Positions 18,610 through 25,824 of a DNA stretch of 64,000 nucleotides are shown here, in pieces. A program made the translations under genes and the position numbers. The DNA lies in contig CBIHNI010000001.1 in the NCBI GenBank assembly GCA_966211455.1, positions 364,228-428,227 on the forward strand. The letters are read 5' to 3'. The DNA is from 21-14-0-10-47-8 sp966211455 (GTDB taxonomy: Bacteria; Bdellovibrionota; Bdellovibrionia; Bdellovibrionales; Bdellovibrionaceae). The notes under the pieces are model-generated. The model was given only the letters and a program-made list of their open reading frames with translations. It was not told the DNA's origin and searched no databases. Each line of letters starts with the position of its first letter. The first letter of the stretch is position 1.

Positions 18610-19379
18610 CGGAAATGGAACCGAAAAGCGCTGAGGTCAAAAATCTCAGTTTTTCATACGGCGAAAAAACAGTCCTGAATAAGGTCAGTCTGCCGATCTA
18701 TGAAAACAAGATCACGGCGTTGATCGGACCTTCGGGTTGCGGAAAGACGACCTTGCTTCGTTGCTTCAACCGCATGCACGACCTGTATCAGACAACCCAG
18801 TACCAGGGCGAAATCCTGCTTTATCCCGAGGGCAAAAACATCCTGGATCGCGATGTCGATCCGATGGAAGTCCGCATGCGCATCGGGATGGTTTTCCAAA
18901 AGCCCAATCCATTTCCGAAAACGATTTTTGAAAACGTCGCCTACGGTCTTCGTGTTCGCGGCATCAAAAAGAAAAGCTTCATTCAAGAAAAGATCGAACA
19001 GTCGCTTCGTCAAGCCAGTCTGTGGGACGAAGTCAAAGATCGCATGAATACCTCGGCACAAATGCTGTCGGGTGGTCAGCAACAACGTCTATGCATCGCC
19101 CGCGCTCTGGCAACCGAGCCCGAAATCTTGCTTCTGGATGAACCGACTTCGGCTCTGGATCCGATCTCAACAGGCCATATCGAAGAACTGGTGGTCGAGC
19201 TGAAAAAATCTGTGACCATCATCATGGTGACTCACAACTTGCATCAAGCGGCCCGCGTTTCCGATCACACGGCCTTCATGTATCTGGGTGATTTGATCGA
19301 GTTCGGACCAACCAATCGACTGTTCACCACACCCACCGACCGTCGCACCGAAAATTATATAACTGGCCGATTCGGGTAG
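18603..19379 (+). CDS. pstB: phosphate ABC transporter ATP-binding protein PstB
   Basis: This 258-residue ATPase drives phosphate import. Walker A is GPSGCGKTT, the ABC signature is LSGGQQQR, and Walker B is ILLLDEPTSALD. The FNRMHDL motif after Walker A is typical of PstB. The start at 18603 lies inside the pstA end; the reading frame continues upstream inside pstA but without family similarity, so it was rejected. No phoU or phoR/phoB gene follows, and the operon ends here. The next gene, a lipoprotein, starts about 100 bases later. Confidence 0.95.
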   Translation: MVAEMEPKSAEVKNLSFSYGEKTVLNKVSLPIYENKITALIGPSGCGKTTLLRCFNRMHDLYQTTQYQGEILLYPEGKNILDRDVDPMEVRMRIGMVFQKPNPFPKTIFENVAYGLRVRGIKKKSFIQEKIEQSLRQASLWDEVKDRMNTSAQMLSGGQQQRLCIARALATEPEILLLDEPTSALDPISTGHIEELVVELKKSVTIIMVTHNLHQAARVSDHTAFMYLGDLIEFGPTNRLFTTPTDRRTENYITGRFG

Positions 19380-19477
19380 CTTTTTCCGGACTTTGTTTAA
19401 AAGTTCGACACCCATTTTGCCCTGAGGGCCACTATAGCCATGCTCGCCATGGTCCTGAGACTGCACAAGTGTCCCAT

Positions 19478-21076
19478 ATGGTGCGTATCCTACTTTTCTT
19501 ATTCGCATTATCGACCCTGATTGCTTGCGCGAAAACCCCCGGTTTTAAGGCCGAGGATTTCACCTACGCGGTCGCGCTCAAAGAAGACAAGCCCACTGAC
19601 AAAAAAGAAGAGCCGACTTATCAGCCCGGCTCTGTCGTGCGTACGTCTCAGCGTGTGGCGATGAAACCCCTTGAAACCAAATGGACCGACAAGAATTTGA
19701 CCATGACCGCCGAAGTGAAAATCGACGGCAAGTCCTATGGTTCCGTTAAATTCAAGGGTGTGCAGCAGGATTCAAAAGTCGTTTTGACGGCCGAAGACCC
19801 GGCATTGAAAGACACCCTGAAGGCGCAAGTTCACTGTACTTCGGACGAAGGCACCTGCGAAAACTTCTTTATTGATATTGTCTTCAAAGATAACGACGTT
19901 CTTTATCATGACCAGATGATCGCGACTCCGAAGGATCCGACGAAACAGGATCCGATCCCTAAGCCAGCTCCGAAGCCATCATCGCCGACTCCGGCTCCAA
20001 GCAAAGATCCGAAGAATCCAACGCCGGCGCCTGCACCTGCACCCGCGGAACCAGCCGAGCCAGCAGACGAAACATTCGAGTTCATCGATCTTGAAAAAAT
20101 CAAGACGTCGGGATTTATCGGGATTTCGGACGATGAGGCGCGCGAGCTTTTCAATATATCCGTAGCAAAGCCCGCCGATAAGTCGGGAGAAGCTGGAAAA
20201 TCTCCGACTCAGCAAGACGGTGGAAAGAAAGAAGAACCCCAAAGACCGGTTCCAAAACCGCCGGTCGTAACGCCGCAGCCGACGCCATCTCGTCCAGTTC
20301 CGCCCGTGCAACCGCCAATCAAAGGCGATGGTCCCGTGGAGCCGACAGACGGAAAAAAAGACGATGGCAAAACACCATCTGCAGATCCCAGCGACGTTCC
20401 GGCGCCAATCATGGCTCTTCGCAAATTCAAAGTGAAAGATCAGGCGATCAACTGGCCATTCCGCTTCGAAGGGGTCAATGGTCGTTTGGATCGCGGATTG
20501 GATTTCCGTCAGATTGCGACAAGTATTCCGGATATCGGTTTCAAAGTTGTTGGCAATACGATTCACAACTTTGGAACTTACAATATGGTTCAGACGATCG
20601 CGAGCCTGGGCCAGTGGGTGAAAGAGATTCTGCCGAATCGTTATTTGCAAATCACATCAATCGCTTTGAAAGCTGGCGGCCCTTCGAATTTGCATTCGTC
20701 TCACCAGAATGGGACGGACATCGATATTCTGTACATGCGCAATAACGAAAACGCGGCCAGCGACATCGTTGAAGGCAGTCGCGTGAGCACGAACTTTTTG
20801 GTAAAAGAGCAGTGGGCTTTAACGAAGAGGGCCTTCCAGTCCGGTCAGATCGATATGATATTCATGGATAAAGTGGTGAAGAAATCACTTTGCGATTACG
20901 CGGTTTCCATCAGTGATTACAAACGTGGAGATCAGGAAAGCGAAGCGGCCGATATTTTCAGACGCATTCAGCACGTCGATGGCCACCAAAATCATTTTCA
21001 TATTCGCGTGAAGTGTGGGGCCGATGACCCCCGCTGCCGGAAAGTACCTTACAAAACAATGCCAATCGGCTGCTAA
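19478..21076 (+). CDS. MepA-like (peptidase M74) murein endopeptidase lipoprotein
   Basis: The product has 532 residues with a lipoprotein signal (STLIAC, Cys17). The N-terminal half holds a beta-rich region and two Pro-rich linkers. The C-terminal 190 residues resemble the penicillin-insensitive murein endopeptidase MepA. They carry SSHQNGTDIDI (a His-x6-Asp-x-Asp zinc-type motif) and, near the end, HVDGHQNHFHIRVKC with the paired His. MepA cuts D-Ala-meso-DAP cross-links in the periplasm. Here the enzyme is lipid-anchored and much longer than MepA (about 270 residues). The ATG at 19478 was preferred over a GTG nine bases upstream. It is convergent with dps. Confidence 0.8.
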   Translation: MVRILLFLFALSTLIACAKTPGFKAEDFTYAVALKEDKPTDKKEEPTYQPGSVVRTSQRVAMKPLETKWTDKNLTMTAEVKIDGKSYGSVKFKGVQQDSKVVLTAEDPALKDTLKAQVHCTSDEGTCENFFIDIVFKDNDVLYHDQMIATPKDPTKQDPIPKPAPKPSSPTPAPSKDPKNPTPAPAPAPAEPAEPADETFEFIDLEKIKTSGFIGISDDEARELFNISVAKPADKSGEAGKSPTQQDGGKKEEPQRPVPKPPVVTPQPTPSRPVPPVQPPIKGDGPVEPTDGKKDDGKTPSADPSDVPAPIMALRKFKVKDQAINWPFRFEGVNGRLDRGLDFRQIATSIPDIGFKVVGNTIHNFGTYNMVQTIASLGQWVKEILPNRYLQITSIALKAGGPSNLHSSHQNGTDIDILYMRNNENAASDIVEGSRVSTNFLVKEQWALTKRAFQSGQIDMIFMDKVVKKSLCDYAVSISDYKRGDQESEAADIFRRIQHVDGHQNHFHIRVKCGADDPRCRKVPYKTMPIGC

Positions 21077-21089
21077 AAAGCCCGAAGAT

Positions 21090-21581
21090 CTAGTCCTCGA
21101 GCAAGCTTCGCAGCATCCACGCGGTTTTTTCGTGGACTTGCAGGCGTTGGGTCAAAAGATCTGCAGTGGCTTCATCGCCGCCGTCTTCGGCTGCAGGGAA
21201 AACGCTGCGGGCGGTTTTTGCGACCGCTTCGTGACCTTCCATCAACATTTGAATCATGTCGTTGGCTTTCGGAACACCTTTTGGTTCAGACAGTGAAGTC
21301 AGTTTCGCAAACTGCGCGTAGGTGCCCGGAGCCGGATGGCCCAACGAACGAATGCGCTCGGCGATCAGATCCAATGAATTCCACAGCTCTGTGTATTGTT
21401 CCATGAACATCACGTGCAAAGTGTTGAACATCGGGCCGGTCACGTTCCAATGGAAGTTGTGGGTTGTTAGATACAAAGTGTAAGAATCCGCCAACAGGTG
21501 CGACAGGCCATCGGCAATTTCTTTGCGTTTCTTGTCGGGGATGCCGATATCGATTTGTGTGCTCGAGCTTTTTTTAGACAT
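21090..21581 (-). CDS. dps: Dps family ferritin-like DNA-protecting protein
   Basis: This 163-residue protein is of the Dps/MrgA type. The ferroxidase signature is intact: THNFHWNVTGPMF, followed by the Glu and Asp of EQYTELWNSLDLIAERI. Twelve subunits form a shell that oxidises and stores iron and shields DNA under stress. The start is fixed by a strong AAGGAG eight bases upstream; the frame is open further upstream across the acidic tail of the previous gene but has no family match there. It lies 13 bases after the GcvH-like gene and is probably in one operon with it. Confidence 0.93.
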   Translation of the reverse strand: MSKKSSSTQIDIGIPDKKRKEIADGLSHLLADSYTLYLTTHNFHWNVTGPMFNTLHVMFMEQYTELWNSLDLIAERIRSLGHPAPGTYAQFAKLTSLSEPKGVPKANDMIQMLMEGHEAVAKTARSVFPAAEDGGDEATADLLTQRLQVHEKTAWMLRSLLED

Positions 21582-21594
21582 TGCGGACTCCTTA

Positions 21595-22011
21595 CTATTC
21601 TTCGTCTTCTTCTTCCCAGTCTTCATCTTCGTCGTTTTCTTCGTCTTCGTCCTCATCATCCTCGTCGTCTTCATCTTCTTCATCGGGTTCCGAATAATCT
21701 TCGTCCGATTCGATTTTGAAAAGCCAAGCATCGTAAGGATCGTCTTGGATCAGGCTTGGATCTTCCAGAACGGTGCTGTTCACTTCGACGACATTTCCTG
21801 AAACAGGAGCATAGATGTCGATGGGGCCTTCGTCGGTTTCCATGGTGCCGCAGACGACTTCGGCTTCGGCCGCTTCGCCTTCTGGAGGCAGTTCCAGAGA
21901 TTCGATTTTTTCGAAAGTCTCTAGAGCATCTTCGTTGAAGCCAACCGTGTAGATGTTGTCTTCACGTTGAAACCAGAAGTTTCCCATAAAGTTTTTGTAT
22001 TGCTCAGCCAT
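21595..22011 (-). CDS. GcvH-like lipoyl-domain protein lacking the lipoyl lysine, with acidic tail
   Basis: The product has 138 residues. The first 100 match the glycine cleavage H fold: YTVGFNEDALETF, LELPPEGE, IDIYAPVSGNVVEVN and LIQDDPYDAWLFKI. In GcvH the lipoyl Lys sits six residues before the Tyr of DIYAPVSG; here that position is Glu, and no other Lys is in the hairpin, so it cannot carry lipoate in the normal way. The last 35 residues are nearly all Asp and Glu. No gcvT or gcvP is nearby. Its place directly upstream of dps suggests a stress or metal role (inference). A bona fide GcvH is unlikely. Confidence 0.75.
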   Translation of the reverse strand: MAEQYKNFMGNFWFQREDNIYTVGFNEDALETFEKIESLELPPEGEAAEAEVVCGTMETDEGPIDIYAPVSGNVVEVNSTVLEDPSLIQDDPYDAWLFKIESDEDYSEPDEEDEDDEDDEDEDEENDEDEDWEEEDEE

Positions 22012-22084
22012 GTCTTCTCCACTGTTTCGACGAAACTCAAGTCAGTCAGAAAATTTACTCTGATTTTTCAGACAGGACAAAAGA

Positions 22085-22113
22085 AAAGCGGCCCTTTTCA
22101 GGCCGCCTTTTTG
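22085..22113 (-). terminator. intrinsic terminator of glnA (bidirectional form)
   Basis: A 6-bp GC stem (GCGGCC at 22089-22094, GGCCGC at 22102-22107) is flanked by A and T runs on both sides. Read on the minus strand, it follows glnA by about 30 bases and ends in TTTT-C-TTT. Confidence 0.75.
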
Positions 22114-22144
22114 AAGTCGCTCCGCATAATGCAGAAGGAATTCT

Positions 22145-23560
22145 TTAGAGATCGTAATACAAATAGAACTCGTAAGGAACCGGACGTTGTTGAACGGGGC
22201 GGATTTCCTTGTCGATTTTGTACTGAACCCAAGTCTCGATCATATCCGGAGAGAAGACGTCGCCTTTTTTCAAGAAGTCGCCTTTGGTCTTCAGATTGAT
22301 CAATGCTTCTTCCAAAGATCCAGGGATGCTTGGAACTTTCGCTGCTTCTTCTGGTGCCAATCCGTAGATGTCTTTATCCAATGGATCGCCCGGGTGGATT
22401 TTGTTGATGATGCCGTCGATTCCCGCCATCAACAAAGCCGCTTGTGCGAGATAAATGTTCGCCGAAGGATCTGGCGTGCGGAATTCGATGCGTTTTGCCG
22501 CCTGCGAAGCACCTGTGTTCGGGATGCGGATCGCCGCTGAGCGATTCTTAAAGCTGTAAGCCAGCTTGATCGGGGCTTCGAATCCAGGAACCAAGCGTTT
22601 GTATGAATTGGTCGTTGGATTGATGATTCCGCACAAAGCCGGAGCATGCTTCAAGATCCCGCCGATAAAGTGCAAAGCGGTTTCTGAAAGGCCCGCGTAC
22701 TTGTTACCGGCGAAAAGATTTTTTCCATCTTTCCACAAAGAAATGTGCACGTGCATGCCCGAACCGTTGTCGCCGAACAAAGGCTTCGGCATGAAGGTGA
22801 CGGTCTTGTGATGACGGCGAGCCACGTTCTTAATGATGTACTTGAACCACATCATCTTATCGGCCATCGGCAGTGCCGCATCGTACTTGATGTTGATCTC
22901 AGCTTGTCCGGCAGTCGCGACTTCGTGGTGCTGGCGCTCGACGATCATACCGGCTTTTTCAAGCTCCAGGCACATTTCGGTGCGCAGATCATGCAATGAA
23001 TCCACTGGCAAAACCGGGAAATAACCTTCTTTGTGACGAGGTTTGTAACCCAGGTTTTTTCCGCCTTGATCGCGTCCGGTGTTCCAAGTTCCTTCGTCCG
23101 AGTCGACTTGGTAGAAAGCGCCGTTATTGGTTTGATCGTAGCGAACATCATCGAAGATGAAGAATTCAGCTTCGGGTCCAAAGTAAGCTTGATCCGCCAA
23201 ACCCGTTGATTTCAGGTAAGCCATCGCTTTTTTCAAAACCTGGCGTGGGTCGCGGTTGTATGGCTGCAAAGTCTCTGGAAGAACAACGTCGCAGATGAAA
23301 GAGACGGTTGGGACTTCCATAAATGGATCCATTTTCGCCGTCGCAGGGTCCGGCATGACGACCATGTCGGATTCTTCGATACCGCGCCATCCGCGGATCG
23401 AGCTTCCGTCAAAGCCCAAGCCTTCTTCGAAAAACTCCATATTCAGCTGACTTGCTGAAATTGTGAAATGCTGCCAGGTTCCCATCAAGTCGCAAAACTT
23501 GAGGTCCACCATGCGAGCGCCTTTTTCTTTCGCAAACTGAATTGCCTCTTGTGCGTTCAT
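22145..23560 (-). CDS. glnA: glutamine synthetase type I
   Basis: This 471-residue enzyme makes glutamine from glutamate, ammonia and ATP; twelve subunits assemble in the cytoplasm. Visible signatures are GFDGSSIRGW near residue 50, the ATP-site block KPLFGDNGSGMHVHIS and the NRSAAIRIP motif. The adenylylation Tyr is present in DKDIYGL, the counterpart of Tyr397 in E. coli, so control by an adenylyltransferase is possible. It lies 51 bases downstream of glnB on the same strand, which is the classic nitrogen-control pairing. Confidence 0.97.
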   Translation of the reverse strand: MNAQEAIQFAKEKGARMVDLKFCDLMGTWQHFTISASQLNMEFFEEGLGFDGSSIRGWRGIEESDMVVMPDPATAKMDPFMEVPTVSFICDVVLPETLQPYNRDPRQVLKKAMAYLKSTGLADQAYFGPEAEFFIFDDVRYDQTNNGAFYQVDSDEGTWNTGRDQGGKNLGYKPRHKEGYFPVLPVDSLHDLRTEMCLELEKAGMIVERQHHEVATAGQAEINIKYDAALPMADKMMWFKYIIKNVARRHHKTVTFMPKPLFGDNGSGMHVHISLWKDGKNLFAGNKYAGLSETALHFIGGILKHAPALCGIINPTTNSYKRLVPGFEAPIKLAYSFKNRSAAIRIPNTGASQAAKRIEFRTPDPSANIYLAQAALLMAGIDGIINKIHPGDPLDKDIYGLAPEEAAKVPSIPGSLEEALINLKTKGDFLKKGDVFSPDMIETWVQYKIDKEIRPVQQRPVPYEFYLYYDL

Positions 23561-23611
23561 GCATCCTCCCTATTTATTTTTGAGCACCAAAATTTAAATC
23601 ACACACCAAAG

Positions 23612-23950
23612 TTACAGCGCTTGTTCGTCCTTTTCACCCGTACGAATGCGAACCGATTGTTCGACGGGGAGAACGAAAATTTTCCCATCACCGATCTTAC
23701 CGGTGAAAGCCGATTTTTGAATCGCTTCAACCGCTTGATCAGCAAGTCCTGATGGGACCACGATTTCCAATTTAATTTTCGGTAGAAAATCGACGACGTA
23801 TTCGGCACCTTTGTAAATTTCAGTGCGACCTTTTTGTCGTCCGAACCCGCGAATTTCAGTGACAGAGACCCCTTCAACGCCAACTTCTGATAGCGCATCG
23901 ACAACATCGTCGAGTTTAAAAGGCTTGATGATAGCCTCAATTTTTTTCAT
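23612..23950 (-). CDS. glnB: nitrogen regulatory protein P-II
   Basis: This 112-residue signal protein senses 2-oxoglutarate, ATP/ADP and, through uridylylation, glutamine. The T-loop reads GRTEIYKGAEY, with the uridylylation residue at Tyr51, the canonical position. The C-terminal signature GKIGDGKIFVLPVE is complete. It heads the glnB-glnA unit and probably controls adenylylation of the downstream enzyme. No convincing sigma-54 (-24/-12) promoter was found upstream. Confidence 0.96.
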   Translation of the reverse strand: MKKIEAIIKPFKLDDVVDALSEVGVEGVSVTEIRGFGRQKGRTEIYKGAEYVVDFLPKIKLEIVVPSGLADQAVEAIQKSAFTGKIGDGKIFVLPVEQSVRIRTGEKDEQAL

Positions 23951-24192
23951 TCGGGTCCTAGTGGAAAACCTGAGCGTGTGCCCAAGTGCTGGTTTGAAAG
24001 ATTAAACCGCATCGTCCATGTCCAGTCAAAAAATCAAAAACTGACAATCCGCGAGCTGACGCGTTTCACAAAGCGTCACCGCCGGTGTAAATGCTCTAAA
24101 AAATGCAGATGGTCGTTGCGGAATAGACACAGCTTTGATACCAAGGCGCCTTCGAATTGCGGTTTTATCAATGTAATTGATGGAGGGGATCA

Positions 24193-24789
24193 ATGACTGA
24201 GATGAAATTTTTCGTTTATGGCTCTTTGTGTGAAGGCCTTGTTCACTTCAACAAGATCCAGGAATTCATCAACATTTCGATGCCTGCGACCACTGTTGGC
24301 TCAGCGTATCGTCTCAAGGTCGGTTATCCGGTTTTGATGCACGAAGGCTCTGACACGGTCGGCGGTCAGTTGATCGAGCTGCGCGCCAGCGATCTTTTGG
24401 TCGCCTTGCTCGATGAATTTCACGGCTTTCACAAGCTGGACGAATCAAAAAGCCTGTATTTCCGTCGTGAAGTCACAGTTCAAACTGTGCGTGGCGAAGA
24501 AACGGCATGGGCCTACGTTCTGAATCCAAAGAAGCTGCCAAAAACAGCAACTTTGATTGCGGGCGGGGATTGGAAAGCTTCATTGGAAGCCGAACCACCG
24601 TTGACCGAAAAACTGACCGAGCGTCAGCGCACTTACATTCAACGCTTGGGAAAATCCACGGGTCGAGAAATCATTCCAATCGATCTGCCGCTGTATCGCG
24701 AGCTAATGAATCTGGAAATGATCGTGGATAAGGGCCGTCGTCTTGCGCTTTCAAAGACCGGTCAGGAAGTTTACCGACATTTGGGGTAG
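24193..24789 (+). CDS. gamma-glutamylcyclotransferase-like protein
   Basis: The product has 198 residues. The N-terminal FFVYGSL motif, the GYPVL strand and the block LLDEFHGF...YFRREVTV...AWAY match the GGCT/YtfP (AIG2-like) fold, which usually releases 5-oxoproline from gamma-glutamyl compounds. The fold occupies about the first 115 residues. The extra 80 C-terminal residues are helical and have no recognised domain. A GGAGGGG Shine-Dalgarno lies just before the start. An ATCAAT/ATTGAT palindrome (24167-24181) sits across the leader. The gene stands alone. Confidence 0.75.
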   Translation: MTEMKFFVYGSLCEGLVHFNKIQEFINISMPATTVGSAYRLKVGYPVLMHEGSDTVGGQLIELRASDLLVALLDEFHGFHKLDESKSLYFRREVTVQTVRGEETAWAYVLNPKKLPKTATLIAGGDWKASLEAEPPLTEKLTERQRTYIQRLGKSTGREIIPIDLPLYRELMNLEMIVDKGRRLALSKTGQEVYRHLG

Positions 24790-24795
24790 CGAGAG

Positions 24796-24817
24796 CGGGT
24801 GACCCTGCGGTTACCCG
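24796..24817 (+). terminator. hairpin after the cyclotransferase-like gene
   Basis: A 9-bp stem (CGGGTGACC with GGTTACCCG, one wobble pair) and a 4-base loop start 7 bases after the stop codon. No T tract follows, so this could be a processing or rho-linked site rather than an intrinsic terminator. Confidence 0.35.
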
Positions 24818-24877
24818 TCAGTCCCTGACTATCTCCAACTAAGTTTCAAACGCAGCAGCACATGTCTTCAACTAGAC

Positions 24878-25006
24878 TTAAGCCCGTAGAACGTGATCAA
24901 GAACAACAAGGATCGCAGAAAGAATCTGAAGCACCAACAGGTAGAGCTTTAATCTTGCTTCAGTCTTCCTTGAAAAGAGCCGATCCGCCTTATGTCTCCT
25001 AGACAT
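24878..25006 (-). CDS. possible 42-residue single-pass membrane peptide
   Basis: This short frame encodes a basic N terminus (MSRRHKADRLFSRKTEARLK) and then one hydrophobic segment (LYLLVLQILSAILVVL, about 21-36), ending DHVLRA. GAGAGGAG lies six bases before the ATG, which is ideal spacing. That Shine-Dalgarno forms one arm of a perfect 8-bp hairpin (25013-25033). The frame is open further upstream, but that part runs through hairpins and has no good start. Size and shape fit small inner-membrane proteins or type I toxin peptides. No family is recognised, so the call rests on the start signals and hydrophobicity only. Confidence 0.4.
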   Translation of the reverse strand: MSRRHKADRLFSRKTEARLKLYLLVLQILSAILVVLDHVLRA

Positions 25007-25012
25007 AAAATT

Positions 25013-25093
25013 CTCCTCTCTGCCGGAGAGGAGCTCCGAAGCTCCGCACCTTTGGTGCGAGCCGTTTCTCGAGAAAGGCGACCACAGGGTCGC
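25013..25093. promoter_or_regulatory. four stacked hairpins over the leader of the 42-residue peptide
   Basis: The hairpins in order are: (a) 25013-25033, perfect 8 bp; (b) 25041-25062, 9 bp with one bulge and a TTT loop; (c) 25061-25079, 7 bp with one bulge; (d) 25078-25093, perfect 6 bp. On the minus strand hairpin (a) masks the Shine-Dalgarno of the peptide. The 5-bp alternative pairing GGAGC/GCTCC within 25032-25047 competes with (a) and (b). On the plus strand (d) is followed by a T tract. The array could be a leader switch or a small antisense RNA. Confidence 0.45.
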
Positions 25094-25104
25094 TTTTTCT
25101 TTTT
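25078..25104 (+). terminator. intrinsic terminator, plus strand
   Basis: GCGACC (25078-25083), a four-base loop, GGTCGC (25088-25093), then TTTTTCTTTTT. This is a textbook terminator pointing in the plus direction. It ends a transcript that would run antisense to the leader of the 42-residue peptide, or readthrough from the cyclotransferase gene, before trmL. Confidence 0.75.
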
Positions 25105-25218
25105 GCAAATACAGAAACCAGCTCAATTCCAATTCAAAGGCAGCAGAGATCAGCCGAGTCCGCCTTTCGGACCATTCTGCTTGCGCTCTCAGCAAGACCT
25201 GGGCTATCAAAGATCGCC

Positions 25219-25773
25219 ATGAAATTCGTGAAAAGCCAGAATGATCCATTGCTAACCGGAAACGATCCGCAACAGTCCGAGCCACCGCTCTTTCACGTTG
25301 CTTTGATCGAACCCGAAATTCCGCAGAACACCGGCAATATCGGCCGCACTTGTGTGGGGACGCGGGCGGATTTGCATCTGGTTGGTAAGCTGGGCTTTGA
25401 TATCACCGATAGCAATTTGAAACGCGCCGGCCTTGATTACTGGCAACATCTTAGCTGGAAGCACCATCAAAAATTTGGGGACTGGGAAAAGCAGATCGAA
25501 AATCCCAAACGAGTTTTTTATTTCACCACCAAGGCGACTCGCAGTTATTTCGAAGCCAAATTTGAACCTGGGGATTGGTTTGTCTTTGGCAAGGAGACGA
25601 AAGGACTGGATGAAGACTTATTGCGTCGAAATCCAGAGCAGCTGCTGAAAATTCCGATCTTGGGGCCCATCCGCAGTCTGAATGTGGCAACCGCCGTGAC
25701 TGTCGTCCTGTACGAAGCCATTCGACAAGTCCAAATGCAGAATCCAGAAGTGGGAAAAATCAGTTCAATCTAG
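25219..25773 (+). CDS. trmL: tRNA (cytidine/uridine-34 2'-O)-methyltransferase TrmL
   Basis: This 184-residue SPOUT methyltransferase methylates the wobble ribose of certain tRNA-Leu species using S-adenosylmethionine. All three family motifs are present: EPEIPQNTGNIGRTC, VFGKETKGL and IPILGPIRSLNVATAVTVVLYE. The last two form the knot that holds the cofactor. The N-terminal 25 residues are an extension beyond the usual start; an internal start is possible, but no better ribosome site is seen. It is followed 51 bases later by secA on the same strand. Confidence 0.93.
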   Translation: MKFVKSQNDPLLTGNDPQQSEPPLFHVALIEPEIPQNTGNIGRTCVGTRADLHLVGKLGFDITDSNLKRAGLDYWQHLSWKHHQKFGDWEKQIENPKRVFYFTTKATRSYFEAKFEPGDWFVFGKETKGLDEDLLRRNPEQLLKIPILGPIRSLNVATAVTVVLYEAIRQVQMQNPEVGKISSI

Positions 25774-25824
25774 ACTCGGATCGCCTTGATCATCCCGTCG
25801 CTGGCGTCATAGACTCGAAGATCT

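Noticed and set aside
19979..20650. A 223-codon minus-strand open frame inside the MepA-like lipoprotein gene
   Set aside because: Arg/Phe/Cys-rich shadow over a Pro-rich linker; no start signal and no family features.
23951..24192. Possible sigma-54 promoter before glnB
   Set aside because: No TGGCAC-N5-TTGC arrangement on the minus strand; near matches have wrong spacing.
24790..25218. SRP RNA, 6S RNA, tmRNA or RNase P RNA in the hairpin-rich gap
   Set aside because: None of the conserved cores of these RNAs is present; the hairpins are short and serial.
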